This document shows, in pieces, positions 43,601-52,259 of a stretch of DNA of 64,000 bases (position 1 is the first letter of the stretch; every line of letters starts with the position of its first letter). The stretch is from the NCBI RefSeq assembly GCF_003151075.1, contig NZ_CP029482.1, forward strand, positions 5,580,001 to 5,644,000, in the 5' to 3' direction. Made by a program: the position numbers and the translations under genes. Under the pieces are notes generated by a model. That model was not told where the DNA came from. It did not search any database and was given only the letters and a program-made list of their open reading frames with translations. The stretch is from Pseudomonas sp. 31-12 (lineage in GTDB: Bacteria; Pseudomonadota; Gammaproteobacteria; Pseudomonadales; Pseudomonadaceae).

Positions 43601-45732
43601 CGCTGCCGGCCGGCAAACGCCTGCAACTGGGATATCGCCCCGGCCAGGGAGCCTCGTTCAGGCAATGGGTGCTGGTCAAAACCGAAGCCCCCGCCGAGCG
43701 CCGGATCGCGTTGGCGCAGCCGCCGATTCGCCCGATCGGCGACCCGGACACCCTGCTGCTGTTGCGCGGTCCGGGCTTTTCCATACAAAGGGCTACCCTG
43801 GCGGAACGGGTGCAGGGAACTTACCCACACTTGAGCGAGCGGGAGGTCAGCATTTTTGTTCGATCGCTAGGCGAAGAAGCTCAGGCGCGCAAGACCCTCG
43901 ATCGACTTGACCGCGAACTCTATGAACTTCAAGTGAAGCTCAATAAATGGCGGAATCAGCAACCGGATGCCTGGGGTCCGGATCGTAACGGATTCGTGAA
44001 TGGTGGCGGGTTGCACATTTGCGAGCGGCTCATCGAGTGCTTTCAAAGAAAGTCGAGGGCCTTTGGCGAGCGCAATGACACGCTGGAAGGCGGGTATGTG
44101 CTGGACCTGTCGATGGAATTCAACACGATTGACCTTGAGTTGTGGTGGAGCAAACTGCCGAATCTGAAGTACTACCTCGACCAGGTCAGCACGCTAAATC
44201 TGGACCGTACTGCCTTTTCCACAACCTCCACGGGGCTGCTGGAAGACTTCACCGGACTTCGGCAACTGAGCGCCAGGGGCTGTGAGCTGAAGGAGCTGCC
44301 GGTAACGATTGGCAAAATGCATTTTCTTCGCACGCTGCGCTTGATGAACAACCAGCTCCGCTTGACCCGGTCGGCCGTCGAGCAATTGCGGCATTTGACC
44401 CATATGGAAACGCTCAGGCTCGATGACAACCCACAGTTGGATTTGCTGCCGAACGTCGAACGCATGCCGAAACTGAAGATTTTGAGTTTGAGCAACACCG
44501 GCGCAACCGCCTGGCCTGAAGGCCTGTTCGCAAGGCGCCGCCCGCGCGGGTTTTATCTGGACCTGATGCAAAACCCGTTACGCGACATCCCCTTGGTGGT
44601 TCCCGGTTCGGAAGCCGCGCGCCTCGTGGCCCGTACGCGATTGTTTCCGACAGACCTTTCGGACGCCAATCTGATTGTTTACAAAGACTACCGAAGATCA
44701 GTGGGCATCAGCCCTGATCGCCCTTATTCGGCCATTGCAGAGCATGCGATCAATCAGTGGCCCATGTCCGACGATTCCCAATGGTGGAGCGACAAGGCCG
44801 CCGGCGTGGGCATCTTCAGGGTAGAAGCCTGGCACGACCTGGTGACAGAACCACACTCCCAAGGGTTCTTCAGCTTGATCCAGAAGCAGACAGAGTCTGC
44901 CGACTACCGCGCCGGTGGCGATCGGCGCAAGCAGCTGAGTGATCGCGTATGGCGAATGATCGAGGCCATCGACCTGGACACGGCACTGCGCAAAGAGTTG
45001 TTTGAAATGGCAACCGCACCGACCACGTGCGCTGACGCCGGTGCTCAGGTCTTCAACAACATGGGCATCAAAGTCTTGGTCAGCGAGGCGTATGCCCAGT
45101 CGACTTCGGCCGCGATCCTGGAAAGCAGATTGGTGGCCCTGGCAAAAGGCGCCGCGCGTCTCGAACGGGTGGATGACATCGCCCGGGCGGATTTCGCCAG
45201 CCGAAAAGGTCATCCCGATGAAGTCGAAGTGTTCCTCGCTTACGAGACCGGCCTAGCCCAGCGACTCGGTTTACCCTGGCAATCAGAGACCATGCTCTAT
45301 CGACCCATTGCCGGCGTGAGTGCCAAAACACTCGATACAGCCTTCGATACCGTGATGTCGATGGAAGCCGGTGACGGTTTGATCAATCACATGATCGAGC
45401 AGTCGTTCTGGGAAAAATACCTGCATGACACGTATCCCGCGGAGTTCAGGCGCAATGCCCGGACGTATGAAATCAGAACCGATCAATTGGATGAATTGCG
45501 CGAGGCCCAGCGTTCCTGGGCGAACGCCAAAGGACGGGTGATTGCGCAAAGACAGGCGATCAAGAAGCGACTGCTGGACCTTGCCAATCAACTGAACGTC
45601 CAGGAAAACCGTGTGCTCACCGATAAAGAAATGACCGACGAGGTCTACGACGGATTGCTGAACGACATCGGCTACGAGGAAAAACAACTGAGCAGGCGGT
45701 TGACCCGACAGGCGCTGCTCAACGCCGGGTAA
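40657..45732 (+). CDS. giant toxin-like protein with LRR and NEL E3 ubiquitin-ligase domain
   Basis: The 1691-residue protein has a dermonecrotic-toxin-like N-terminal region (DUF6543 type). Hydrophobic helices follow at about 455-530 (FNVALMVITPFVPGLGELMM and following), resembling toxin translocation segments. Leucine-rich repeats lie at about 1150-1300 (LRTLRLMNNQL, METLRLDDNPQL, LKILSLSNTG). The C-terminal NEL-type domain has the catalytic Cys-x-Asp (Cys1458-Ala-Asp in APTTCADAGAQVFNN). NEL enzymes of IpaH/SspH effectors ubiquitinate eukaryotic host proteins. No secretion signal or type III genes were seen nearby. It stands alone with its own terminator. Confidence 0.82.
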   Translation: MSDLQGRKAVHLSVTDDNKGRHYDFINSRIHPTFKDASLRRARELGLTEVMSGQWLKTANTYDHTLLQEANLELWSAQNKVDRFIEALQNVDDFAEPLLTDALKKQYGVDVDVRTTYLHLYLPKERPWYAIDISGGVVTRTVSLLNAALHNFARTETCEADSDFISQPDERGHFDVLPVKRKMSIAEFQTLCRKLDIGARYARYLEDRLLPRDAVAKRFLQLKIIESEKAAFKAAVQLALMTGDIDAQASDLILKMLDGQRNLTRKGRVMHFAELSVLDSRLAGIVLITPQLYREHKGEREREAVPIFAYVPQDPEHPLKEYPSTVAFMNELTRQLRDNKIISSAGMTYRQYFSRFVDQSERGHFFGGLQQRLFEVKWHQKDPLDPGPSWREVPVDPPSLRFSATPIRGEFWEYRFEQKLNKILDDARHIAVSTADTDRDARWAWWENFKKIVSDIFNVALMVITPFVPGLGELMMAYTAYQIASDVIEGIVDMTLGLWTEAAEHIVGVVTDAIQLAAFAAGVKIGEIARLKLSPLFEGMKPVELPNGQQRLWHPDLKPYEHPNVELPADSRPDESGLHTHEGQQILPLEKKHYAVQKDPKTGNYRVKHPHRGEAYLPEVKHNGFGAWTHEAESPRDWDHPTLMRRLGYRVDGFNDAQLEQIRIASGTEAAALRQMYVENTAPPPLLADGLDRADIQQQTEQTIHDIRSGRPIDPASYWFEPLATYLEGWPSDKALRVYENADLRGRFRTYGNAWASDEQTLATSLSRLMQGDLPKQLTEFLSEDELQALLGPGVAREEQLQALRNQLADEADRLRPDIFNQRYQAAQASANPQVQQLREVAPALPTRAATVLLNSANGAELERMTQDKRLPLNLKNQAREAAFETRANHAYEGFTDDARWIPETERLVLNALRIHTDAFGDLRIDVRQGTDIGPIRCSVGAEDASVIRVLIKDDGARYEVWNADNHKLHEADDFYESVLNALPAGKRLQLGYRPGQGASFRQWVLVKTEAPAERRIALAQPPIRPIGDPDTLLLLRGPGFSIQRATLAERVQGTYPHLSEREVSIFVRSLGEEAQARKTLDRLDRELYELQVKLNKWRNQQPDAWGPDRNGFVNGGGLHICERLIECFQRKSRAFGERNDTLEGGYVLDLSMEFNTIDLELWWSKLPNLKYYLDQVSTLNLDRTAFSTTSTGLLEDFTGLRQLSARGCELKELPVTIGKMHFLRTLRLMNNQLRLTRSAVEQLRHLTHMETLRLDDNPQLDLLPNVERMPKLKILSLSNTGATAWPEGLFARRRPRGFYLDLMQNPLRDIPLVVPGSEAARLVARTRLFPTDLSDANLIVYKDYRRSVGISPDRPYSAIAEHAINQWPMSDDSQWWSDKAAGVGIFRVEAWHDLVTEPHSQGFFSLIQKQTESADYRAGGDRRKQLSDRVWRMIEAIDLDTALRKELFEMATAPTTCADAGAQVFNNMGIKVLVSEAYAQSTSAAILESRLVALAKGAARLERVDDIARADFASRKGHPDEVEVFLAYETGLAQRLGLPWQSETMLYRPIAGVSAKTLDTAFDTVMSMEAGDGLINHMIEQSFWEKYLHDTYPAEFRRNARTYEIRTDQLDELREAQRSWANAKGRVIAQRQAIKKRLLDLANQLNVQENRVLTDKEMTDEVYDGLLNDIGYEEKQLSRRLTRQALLNAG

Positions 45733-45741
45733 CAGCCAGTA

Positions 45742-45769
45742 CCCTGAAGGCAAACAAACGCCTTCAGGG
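45742..45769. terminator. bidirectional hairpin terminator
   Basis: CCCTGAAGGC and GCCTTCAGGG form a perfect 10-bp stem around AAACAAAC, between the convergent toxin-like gene and the fimbrial operon. No T-run is present, so efficiency is uncertain. Confidence 0.7.
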
Positions 45770-45781
45770 CATGCTACGCGC

Positions 45782-47038
45782 TTATTCGATTTCCGAATCC
45801 CAAACCACGGTGAAGTTCGCGGAATATTTGGAGGCCTCGCCCGGCTTCAACATATAGTTCACGTAATAAGGTGCAATCTCGAAATGCAGGATGCCCGGCG
45901 CACGATCCACGTAAAAACCAGGTTTGAATTGTTGTGCATTCACGTGCCCGACATGCAACGGACGACGCTTGACCGGTTGCCCGTTGGTGTCCGTCAGACC
46001 GTTCGGCAAGCTGACGCTGAGTTGCACCACCGCCGCGCGCTTCGAAACGGGGTCACGAATCATGCAATCGAACAATCCCGGAATGTCACACTCCAGATGC
46101 ATCTTGAAGCGAGTCGATGACGAGATGTTGAATGTCTGATCACGAAACAACCGGGTCGGTTTACGCCCCTGAGCCAGCCAGGCTTGCCAGCCACCCTGCG
46201 GGGCCAGTTCCACACGATCGCCACCGGGAGGGATTTCCACCTTCAAGGTGTGCTCGACATTCAAAGCGAAGTTGAGCGTGATCAGGTTATCGTCCGGCAA
46301 CATCACATCACCCATGTCGAAGTCGCCACCGGGCCCGACGCGATAACTCATGGTCCCCGTATAAAGCCCGGACGACATTTTCAACGGGTTCGGCGTACGA
46401 AGCTCGTAAGCAAAATCTACATAGTTATAAGTCATTGCCGGTATTGGATATCGGGTCGATTTGACACAAACGCCTTCAACAGGCGTTTTCCAGAAAAAGG
46501 TATAGCTCCAGGGGTCGTAGGAGCCGACACCACTGTATTCGCAGGGGGGCGGTGAGTAGACCCAACTTGAGCCCCATAAGGTCTGATGCCCTTCGAGCCA
46601 GTTCGAGGCACCTGTCAGGCTGATGGTCGTCTCACTGAGCTTATATTGAGACCCCATACCGGCAATGCGTACCTCGACCTGCTCCAACTCCCCCGTAGCT
46701 TCATTCTTCACGGACAGGGACCGCCACTGAGCCGGGACTCTGAACATTGAATTATTACGTGGCTCGGCATCAGGCAGCATGGGCCTGACTGACTCGAATT
46801 TCAGTGGTAGCCGAATGCTGAACATGTTCTGGTTCTTGCACTCGGAAGGATACGACGCGCAATAACCACTGCTTGGCGTTTGGTTGATGAATTTGTTGTC
46901 TGCAGGCTTCGATGGATCAGGCCGAAATAGCGCCGTAATGTCCATTGACGTCGACATCGCCGGCTCAATGCTCCATCCGAATGCCACAATGGCCCAAGCC
47001 AACCGACTCGGAATTTTTTCAGTGCTCAGGATGTTCAT
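45782..47038 (-). CDS. fimbrial tip adhesin/minor subunit (alpha-type fimbria)
   Basis: The ~418-residue exported protein is the last gene of the fimbrial operon, where CfaE-like tip adhesins are encoded. An N-terminal hydrophobic signal is present. The central part is Cys- and Tyr-rich and the C-terminus pilin-like (GFYVDRAPGILHFEI, ending TVVWDSEIE). That C-terminal module recurs in the 88-residue protein at 48335. TTG at 47050 would overlap the CS1 stop (TTGA); ATG at 47038 after GAGAGG is preferred. The receptor is unknown. Confidence 0.72.
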   Translation of the reverse strand: MNILSTEKIPSRLAWAIVAFGWSIEPAMSTSMDITALFRPDPSKPADNKFINQTPSSGYCASYPSECKNQNMFSIRLPLKFESVRPMLPDAEPRNNSMFRVPAQWRSLSVKNEATGELEQVEVRIAGMGSQYKLSETTISLTGASNWLEGHQTLWGSSWVYSPPPCEYSGVGSYDPWSYTFFWKTPVEGVCVKSTRYPIPAMTYNYVDFAYELRTPNPLKMSSGLYTGTMSYRVGPGGDFDMGDVMLPDDNLITLNFALNVEHTLKVEIPPGGDRVELAPQGGWQAWLAQGRKPTRLFRDQTFNISSSTRFKMHLECDIPGLFDCMIRDPVSKRAAVVQLSVSLPNGLTDTNGQPVKRRPLHVGHVNAQQFKPGFYVDRAPGILHFEIAPYYVNYMLKPGEASKYSANFTVVWDSEIE

Positions 47039-47046
47039 CGCCTCTC

Positions 47047-47547
47047 TCAAGCCCCCGGAAGAATCGCATTGAAGATCATGTTGACGCTGCCAAAGTAACT
47101 GCCAGGCTTGTAAACCCCATCGGCAGGCGGCATCGGGACGATTTCGAGCAACACGCGTTTTCCGGGTGCTGCCTCGGTCAGCGAAACCACTTCGCTGTTT
47201 TCGTGCTCGCTTAACAGCTTGCCGTTGAACAGCACTCGCAAGGCAATGTCATGGGCGTCGGTGCCGTTGGACAGATAGGGACGACCGTCAAGTCGCGCCT
47301 CGATCGAGCCCGCTTCGTTTTTCACGTCGAAATATTTGCGCAAGCCACCCAATGTCGACGACCTCAGATTCCACGGCAGTTGCTGCTCACGGTGGATCCA
47401 GCCCGCGTCTGATGGAATGACATAAAACGCCTGGGTCGGAATCGTCACGAACACTTCGAAGGTGTGCACTTCCCTGGCGGCGAAGGCACCAGCGCTCGAC
47501 CCCATCACCACGGCCGACAAAAAAACCTGGATCAGCTTCTTGCTCAT
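47047..47547 (-). CDS. CS1-type fimbrial subunit
   Basis: The 166-residue protein has a signal peptide ending AGAFAA and the CS1/CFA-I pilin pattern of EVHTFEVFVTIPTQAFYVIP, a PWNLRSSTL segment and a C-terminal PGSYFGSVNMIF strand. CS1 pilins polymerise through donor-strand exchange after delivery by the periplasmic chaperone. It is encoded 3 bases after the chaperone gene and its stop meets the adhesin start. A second, diverged pilin lies at the operon head (51265-51750). Confidence 0.85.
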   Translation of the reverse strand: MSKKLIQVFLSAVVMGSSAGAFAAREVHTFEVFVTIPTQAFYVIPSDAGWIHREQQLPWNLRSSTLGGLRKYFDVKNEAGSIEARLDGRPYLSNGTDAHDIALRVLFNGKLLSEHENSEVVSLTEAAPGKRVLLEIVPMPPADGVYKPGSYFGSVNMIFNAILPGA

Positions 47548-47550
47548 GGG

Positions 47551-48291
47551 TTATCCCTTCACGTCCAGTTTTTTGCTGCTTTCACCTTCAATCAGGGTAA
47601 AGCGATATTCGCGACCGGCCTGCTTGTCGAACTGAAACGTGCGGCCGGCCAGAATGTGATGCTTGGTCGTCGGCTGGCAGTCCTGCTCGTTCTTGGCCGA
47701 GCAATCCTTGAACTCGTCGATCACCACCACGGTGTTGCCGTTGTTGCGGATCCGGTAGTTGCCGGCCTCGTTCTCGATTGCGCTGTCGAAACGCGTTTCT
47801 TTGGGCCGCACGAAAAACACCGCGCCGTAACCTGCCAGCACGGTGACCCCGGCGGACAAGGACTTTTTGTAGTCTTCGCGCTCTTCGCTGGAGACGGCGA
47901 ATTCATCTTCCTTCTCCGGTACGACCGGCACGAAACGCACCCTGAAATACCGCTCTCTGTCGCGTTTGCCCATGTACAGCAACCGTGTGCCCTGCATGCC
48001 ATTGGCCGGCACAATCAGCCGCGCCGGACTGGCCATCAAGCCATCCCGGGCATTGCCGTCGGCCTGGGTCTTGAGCGGAACTTCGCGTGAGGTGCCATCG
48101 GCGTCATACAGGATTTCAAGGATGTTGACCTTGACGAAGGCCGTGCTGTCGCCGCCATTGAACACGCGTTTCAAATACGTACTTTTGTCACCGTCCAGAT
48201 AGTCGTAAACGGTCCCGATATTGATGCTCGGTGCGGCGTGAGCCAGTTGCGCGAAAAGATAAAAACCAAACAGTGCCAACAGGTGTTTCAT
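47551..48291 (-). CDS. fimbrial periplasmic chaperone (CfaA-like)
   Basis: The 246-residue protein has a signal peptide ending QLAHAA and a two-domain immunoglobulin-like layout. The strand segment LIVPANGMQGTRLLYMGKRD, with the conserved Arg, and the following FRVRFVPV are typical of fimbrial chaperones. It belongs to the alpha-fimbrial branch rather than classical PapD. It lies between the small 88-residue gene and the CS1 subunit, consistent with capture of subunits and delivery to the usher. Confidence 0.83.
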   Translation of the reverse strand: MKHLLALFGFYLFAQLAHAAPSINIGTVYDYLDGDKSTYLKRVFNGGDSTAFVKVNILEILYDADGTSREVPLKTQADGNARDGLMASPARLIVPANGMQGTRLLYMGKRDRERYFRVRFVPVVPEKEDEFAVSSEEREDYKKSLSAGVTVLAGYGAVFFVRPKETRFDSAIENEAGNYRIRNNGNTVVVIDEFKDCSAKNEQDCQPTTKHHILAGRTFQFDKQAGREYRFTLIEGESSKKLDVKG

Positions 48292-48334
48292 CGTACTGAA
48301 CCTCGTTGAATTGAATGCTGCAAAGGGCGGCCTG

Positions 48335-48601
48335 CTAGATGTCTGAATCCCAGATCACCGTCACATTCCCGGAGTACTGCCGTAGTCGCTCGGGCCGTAT
48401 CATTTCCGCGACTTCGTCGGGAGGAATCTCGAAGTGCAGCGTTCCCGGTCTTCGCTCTACATAAAAAGCCGCTCGGGTCAGGGTGAAAGTGGCGGTGATC
48501 TGCTTAACCACCGCTCCCGCCTGCAACGGCGTGACAACCAGGCAGGCCGCGATGAAAAACGTGCTTGCCGAGCGCCATGGCGCAGTCAATAAACGCGTCA
48601 T
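48335..48601 (-). CDS. small exported fragment of a fimbrial tip/pilin domain
   Basis: The 88-residue protein has a hydrophobic signal (FFIAACLVVTPLQAGA) followed by ~50 residues closely matching the C-terminus of the 422-codon adhesin. Both share FYV-x-R-x-P-G-x-LHFEI and TV-x-WDS near the end. It starts 32 bases after the usher stop and may be a minor subunit reduced to the last pilin strands, or the remnant of a duplicated gene. ATG at 48601 is chosen because the signal peptide follows; the frame extends to 48661. Confidence 0.65.
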   Translation of the reverse strand: MTRLLTAPWRSASTFFIAACLVVTPLQAGAVVKQITATFTLTRAAFYVERRPGTLHFEIPPDEVAEMIRPERLRQYSGNVTVIWDSDI

Positions 48602-48632
48602 TTTGCGGACTCCAGAGATTGAGTAACCCACA

Positions 48633-51155
48633 TCAACCGGCGCTCTGCGCGGCATCACCAACGTCCGCCAACGTGTCTGGAGTGCAACGCAAATCCCCGA
48701 TCATCAACACATTGTTTTCAGTACGCCCCTGGCTCGGGTCCAGCCGGAACTGGCACAGCAACTGGTTGCCGTAGCGCACTTCCAGGGTCGGTGCGCCGGC
48801 GTTCATTTCCATGGAGAAGAACCCGTCCACCTCGCTCACCCCGCGACTGGCGTGGTTGATGATGTGATGGCCCTTGAGCGGATTGCCCTGGGGGTCGATC
48901 AGGCGACCGAGTACGGTGAGGGTTTGCATCACGCGAATCTGCCGATAACCCACGCCGCCCTTGTTCAGGTGGTAGCTGGAACGGGCAGGTTGAATGGTTG
49001 CGGCGGGGACGTCGGTGCCCTCGAAATCGAAACTCACCGAGCTGCTTTTGTACGCCGTGATCGGCACAAAATTGCGCCCGGGTTTGAGCACCGCGCTGCC
49101 GCCGCTCAAGTCGTCGGCACGCAAGGCGATACCGTCGATGTCCGATTCGACATCGATGATCATGCCCGCGCCGTTGCGGTGGAATTGACTGGTCATGACC
49201 ATTTTTTGCCCGCCGACGGCCACCGTGCTGTCCAGGTTCAAACCGCCAGTGAGATCGTTGTTGAACGACGAACGCTGGATAAACCCGTCACCGTTGACCC
49301 GATCCGATTGCATCGTCGCCATCGCGTTCAGACCGATGCCGTAGGTGTCGGTGATGGCCGTGGCCGAGACGCTTTGCAGCAGGTGATCCTGCAAGGTTTT
49401 GCGGTAGGTGAGCGAGGCATTGTTATCGCGCCCACCGTCACGGGCGGTGCGCGTGCCGATGCTGCCGGAGATCTGCTCACCGGGGCCGCCCAGCGCGATG
49501 TTCACGCTCAGGTCGAGGCCGCGATTGCGATCATTGCCCGAGCTGAAACTGCCCGGACGGTCGAACAGCGACAGGCGCCAGTTGGCGTCGCTGCCGAACA
49601 GTCGAGTGCGTTGGGTCCATCCCAGATCCAGGCCGACGCCTTCGGTATTGCCCTCACTGTGAGACACCCGGGCATTGACCGAACTCTTACTGGTGAGTCG
49701 ATGATTCAACGATAAGGACGAGTTGCTGGTCTGGCCGATAAATACGTTGCGCTGCCGCACGCGCGTGCCATCGGGCAGGGTGTCGTAGAGCCGGGTGGTG
49801 TCGAGCCAGCTGCGGTTATGGCTGGCGACGAGGCTGCCGCTGCCGTAGGAATAAAGGCCCTGCACATCGAGGCCGGTGCCGTAGTCTTCGGTTTTGTAGA
49901 CGTTGGCGAAGAGGCTGGCGTTGTTGACAATCGCCCAGTCAACCGACGTGCCGTATTGCAGAGAGTCGCGCACCTGCCGCCCCGTCAGGCCGAGAATCAC
50001 TCGTGGATGCAACAGGAAGTTGAACGCCGCGCCGGCGGTCATGTCGCCGTCAGCCTGCTCTTCCCAGTTGCTGAGCAATTTGGACTCGCGGCCGGCGAAC
50101 AGGTTGTAGCGCCAGCGCTCGTCATGATTGCGCCAATTGTTCGGTTTGTAGACCAGCTCCAGCGTGCTGGAAGTGATTTGGCCGTCTTCGATCAGGCGCA
50201 CTTCCACTTCATAAATGCCGCCGGGCAGCGGACGCGTATCGAGGTTCTGCAAACCGGCTGGAACGGCCTGAGTGTTGATCAGCAAACCGTCGCGGTAAAT
50301 CTCCACGGAACCCTGGCGATTGGCCGTGACGTAGATCGGATAAACCGCCGGTTTCGGATTGTTGATGGCCAGGCTGTCGGAGCTGCCATACATGACGCCC
50401 AGCGCGTTATCAGGGCTGGCGCCAAACGCACGCGGCTGACGGGTCAGGCCTTCGGAGTTGGGCGTGAAATAGCCCAGGCGCACAAAGTTGCCTTGCAATT
50501 CACGCTGGGTAAAAAGCTCATGCACGGCGTGATAGGTCTGATTGTCCATACCGCCGAGGCGCGACAGTTGCAAATTGACCGCCTGGGTCCAGTTGCCCAG
50601 GCTGCTACTGGCTTCCAGACCGTAACGGCCACCGAGGTCCTGGTTCTGGCCACCATTGAGGTTCAACTGGTTGCGCACGATCAAGCCCGTGCTGCCACCT
50701 TCGGGCAGGCTGTAATACTGCTGCGCCTGATCGTCCCGCTCGGCGTTCTCCGTGAGGATCGACACCAGCGAGTTTTCGAGGCTGTAGTGCACAGCCAACA
50801 GTTGTTCGGGGCAGTTGGCCTGGCAGCCGCCCAGCGCCACGCCTTGTTTCAGATGGTTGGCCCAGATGTCACGCTCGCTGGGCTTGATGGTGCTGTCGCT
50901 GACATCATTGAAGTCAACTAAGGTGATTAGATCGTCGCGGGTTAATACGACCATCGCCTCGCCGAGAAACTGTTGATCAAGTTCCACCCGCACCGCCAAT
51001 GGCACATCAAAGAAATGCTCTTCGAAGTCGGTCGGCAAACCCTTGGCTTGCGCAAGCAAACTTCGAGGTGTGTGGCCGTTTTCCGTGGGCGCGGCCAGGG
51101 CGGTTGCACAAAAACATAGGGCAAGCGCCGTCGCGATGGGCGTCATCGGGAACAT
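48633..51155 (-). CDS. outer membrane usher (alpha-fimbrial, TcfC/CfaC-like)
   Basis: The ~840-residue protein has a signal peptide (ALALCFCATALAAP) and a large central beta-barrel region. The plug-like segment VYPIYVTANRQGSVEIYRDG is the usher signature, and the C-terminal domains carry Cys residues. The usher recruits chaperone-subunit complexes and secretes the fibre. Size and sequence fit the CFA/I-type branch rather than FimD. The frame runs to 51215, but 51155 begins the signal peptide. It is the second gene of the operon. Confidence 0.88.
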   Translation of the reverse strand: MFPMTPIATALALCFCATALAAPTENGHTPRSLLAQAKGLPTDFEEHFFDVPLAVRVELDQQFLGEAMVVLTRDDLITLVDFNDVSDSTIKPSERDIWANHLKQGVALGGCQANCPEQLLAVHYSLENSLVSILTENAERDDQAQQYYSLPEGGSTGLIVRNQLNLNGGQNQDLGGRYGLEASSSLGNWTQAVNLQLSRLGGMDNQTYHAVHELFTQRELQGNFVRLGYFTPNSEGLTRQPRAFGASPDNALGVMYGSSDSLAINNPKPAVYPIYVTANRQGSVEIYRDGLLINTQAVPAGLQNLDTRPLPGGIYEVEVRLIEDGQITSSTLELVYKPNNWRNHDERWRYNLFAGRESKLLSNWEEQADGDMTAGAAFNFLLHPRVILGLTGRQVRDSLQYGTSVDWAIVNNASLFANVYKTEDYGTGLDVQGLYSYGSGSLVASHNRSWLDTTRLYDTLPDGTRVRQRNVFIGQTSNSSLSLNHRLTSKSSVNARVSHSEGNTEGVGLDLGWTQRTRLFGSDANWRLSLFDRPGSFSSGNDRNRGLDLSVNIALGGPGEQISGSIGTRTARDGGRDNNASLTYRKTLQDHLLQSVSATAITDTYGIGLNAMATMQSDRVNGDGFIQRSSFNNDLTGGLNLDSTVAVGGQKMVMTSQFHRNGAGMIIDVESDIDGIALRADDLSGGSAVLKPGRNFVPITAYKSSSVSFDFEGTDVPAATIQPARSSYHLNKGGVGYRQIRVMQTLTVLGRLIDPQGNPLKGHHIINHASRGVSEVDGFFSMEMNAGAPTLEVRYGNQLLCQFRLDPSQGRTENNVLMIGDLRCTPDTLADVGDAAQSAG

Positions 51156-51264
51156 GAACGGGATACTCTGAAAGTAAGTGCGTTGAAACCCGATCGACAG
51201 GCAGTGATTACCCATCGACCGGTAAGTGCTAACGAATAAGGCCGAGCCTTAAGTCATGGCTGAC

Positions 51265-51750
51265 TTAGATGCGCGGAACGGCATCGAAGATCACGACTGG
51301 ATTGGCCGTGTAAAGACCTGTCTGACCGTTAGCAGGCGGGCCGGCAGTAATCACCAGATCAGCCCGCATACCCCCGTTGGATGCAGCATCGCTGACCACT
51401 TCTTTGGAAGAAGCGGTCAAGGTTACGCCGTTGAAGGTGTAGTACAGCGGAATGTTGTTGATGCCGTTGAACAGCGGTTGCGGACCACCTTCCATATACG
51501 CATGGACCGAACCGAGAGTGTGGCGGATATCGTAAGTCGCACGCAGCGGGCTCAAGGTCTCAGATACCACGTTCCAGGCCATTTTTTCATCTTTACCGAA
51601 GTTGGGATCCACCGGTTGGGCGTGAAAATCATAGGTGGGGATATTAGCGCTGATGTTGATGGACGAACGCGTTTGTTCCGCAGCGAACGCCATCGAAGCG
51701 CTGAGGGCCAGGAGGGTCATCGGAACGGCGATTGCAAGCTTCTTGAACAT
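51265..51750 (-). CDS. fimbrial major subunit, CS1/Cbl-like pilin
   Basis: The 161-residue protein is the first gene of the fimbrial operon, the usual place of the major pilin. The signal peptide ends ASMAFAA. The mature part starts EQTRSSINISANIPTYDFHA and ends TANPVVIFDAVP, a pattern of CS1/CblA-type pilins. It differs clearly from the second pilin at 47047. The frame extends to 51906 but lacks sense there; ATG at 51750 opens the signal peptide. Downstream genes supply usher, chaperone and tip. Confidence 0.83.
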   Translation of the reverse strand: MFKKLAIAVPMTLLALSASMAFAAEQTRSSINISANIPTYDFHAQPVDPNFGKDEKMAWNVVSETLSPLRATYDIRHTLGSVHAYMEGGPQPLFNGINNIPLYYTFNGVTLTASSKEVVSDAASNGGMRADLVITAGPPANGQTGLYTANPVVIFDAVPRI

Positions 51751-52200
51751 TATTAAGTACCTGTCAATTTCAAGGGATTGGGCCGAGGAAAGTCTTGTAA
51801 CGCGAATACCACTCAATACGAAGATGGCGATTTCGCTTAACTTTCGACGCCGGAGAATGATCGACCAATCCCTTGAGAAAGTAAGTACGTAACTTCCGAA
51901 GAACATGTAGTAACAACGGCCTCCGAACAGCAGGAAAATAGTTAAAAAAACACCAATTGAATTGTTTTACCCTCAGAGAAATACTACACACAGATTTAAC
52001 TGAAAAAGCACACAGACAATAACTAATTAAACTTCCGTAAGACCGGTACTACTTATCACGATAACGAAGTAATTATCAACTGGCGAACTTCCATGATTAG
52101 TTTAATTACTCTAAAAGAGCAACCAATGCCTCATTCCCGATCGCTGAGTGCGTCTGTTCTCCCAGCGGCGATCGAAGCCGACCGCTGGTCAAGAAAGCTT
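51751..52200. promoter_or_regulatory. AT-rich regulatory region of the fimbrial operon
   Basis: This ~450-base stretch is far richer in A and T than neighbouring genes (for example around 51930-52110) and has no convincing ORF. AT-rich promoter DNA before fimbrial operons is typically bound by MvaT/H-NS-like silencers and phase-control proteins. No invertible-element repeats were seen. Exact promoters cannot be placed. Confidence 0.45.
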
Positions 52201-52210
52201 GCACAAGGCT

Positions 52211-52237
52211 AAAGATATATCTTAAGTTGTATCTAAA
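52211..52237. promoter_or_regulatory. probable operator of the PadR/YqjI-like regulator
   Basis: The perfect palindrome AAGATATATCTT (52212-52223) is followed by a related half-site TTGTATCTAAA, together forming an imperfect 27-base inverted repeat centred on CTTAAG. TATC-type inverted repeats are bound by YqjI. The site lies 23-49 bases before the regulator start, so autorepression is expected. Confidence 0.6.
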
Positions 52238-52259
52238 CACGACGAGAGAAGACGCAAAA

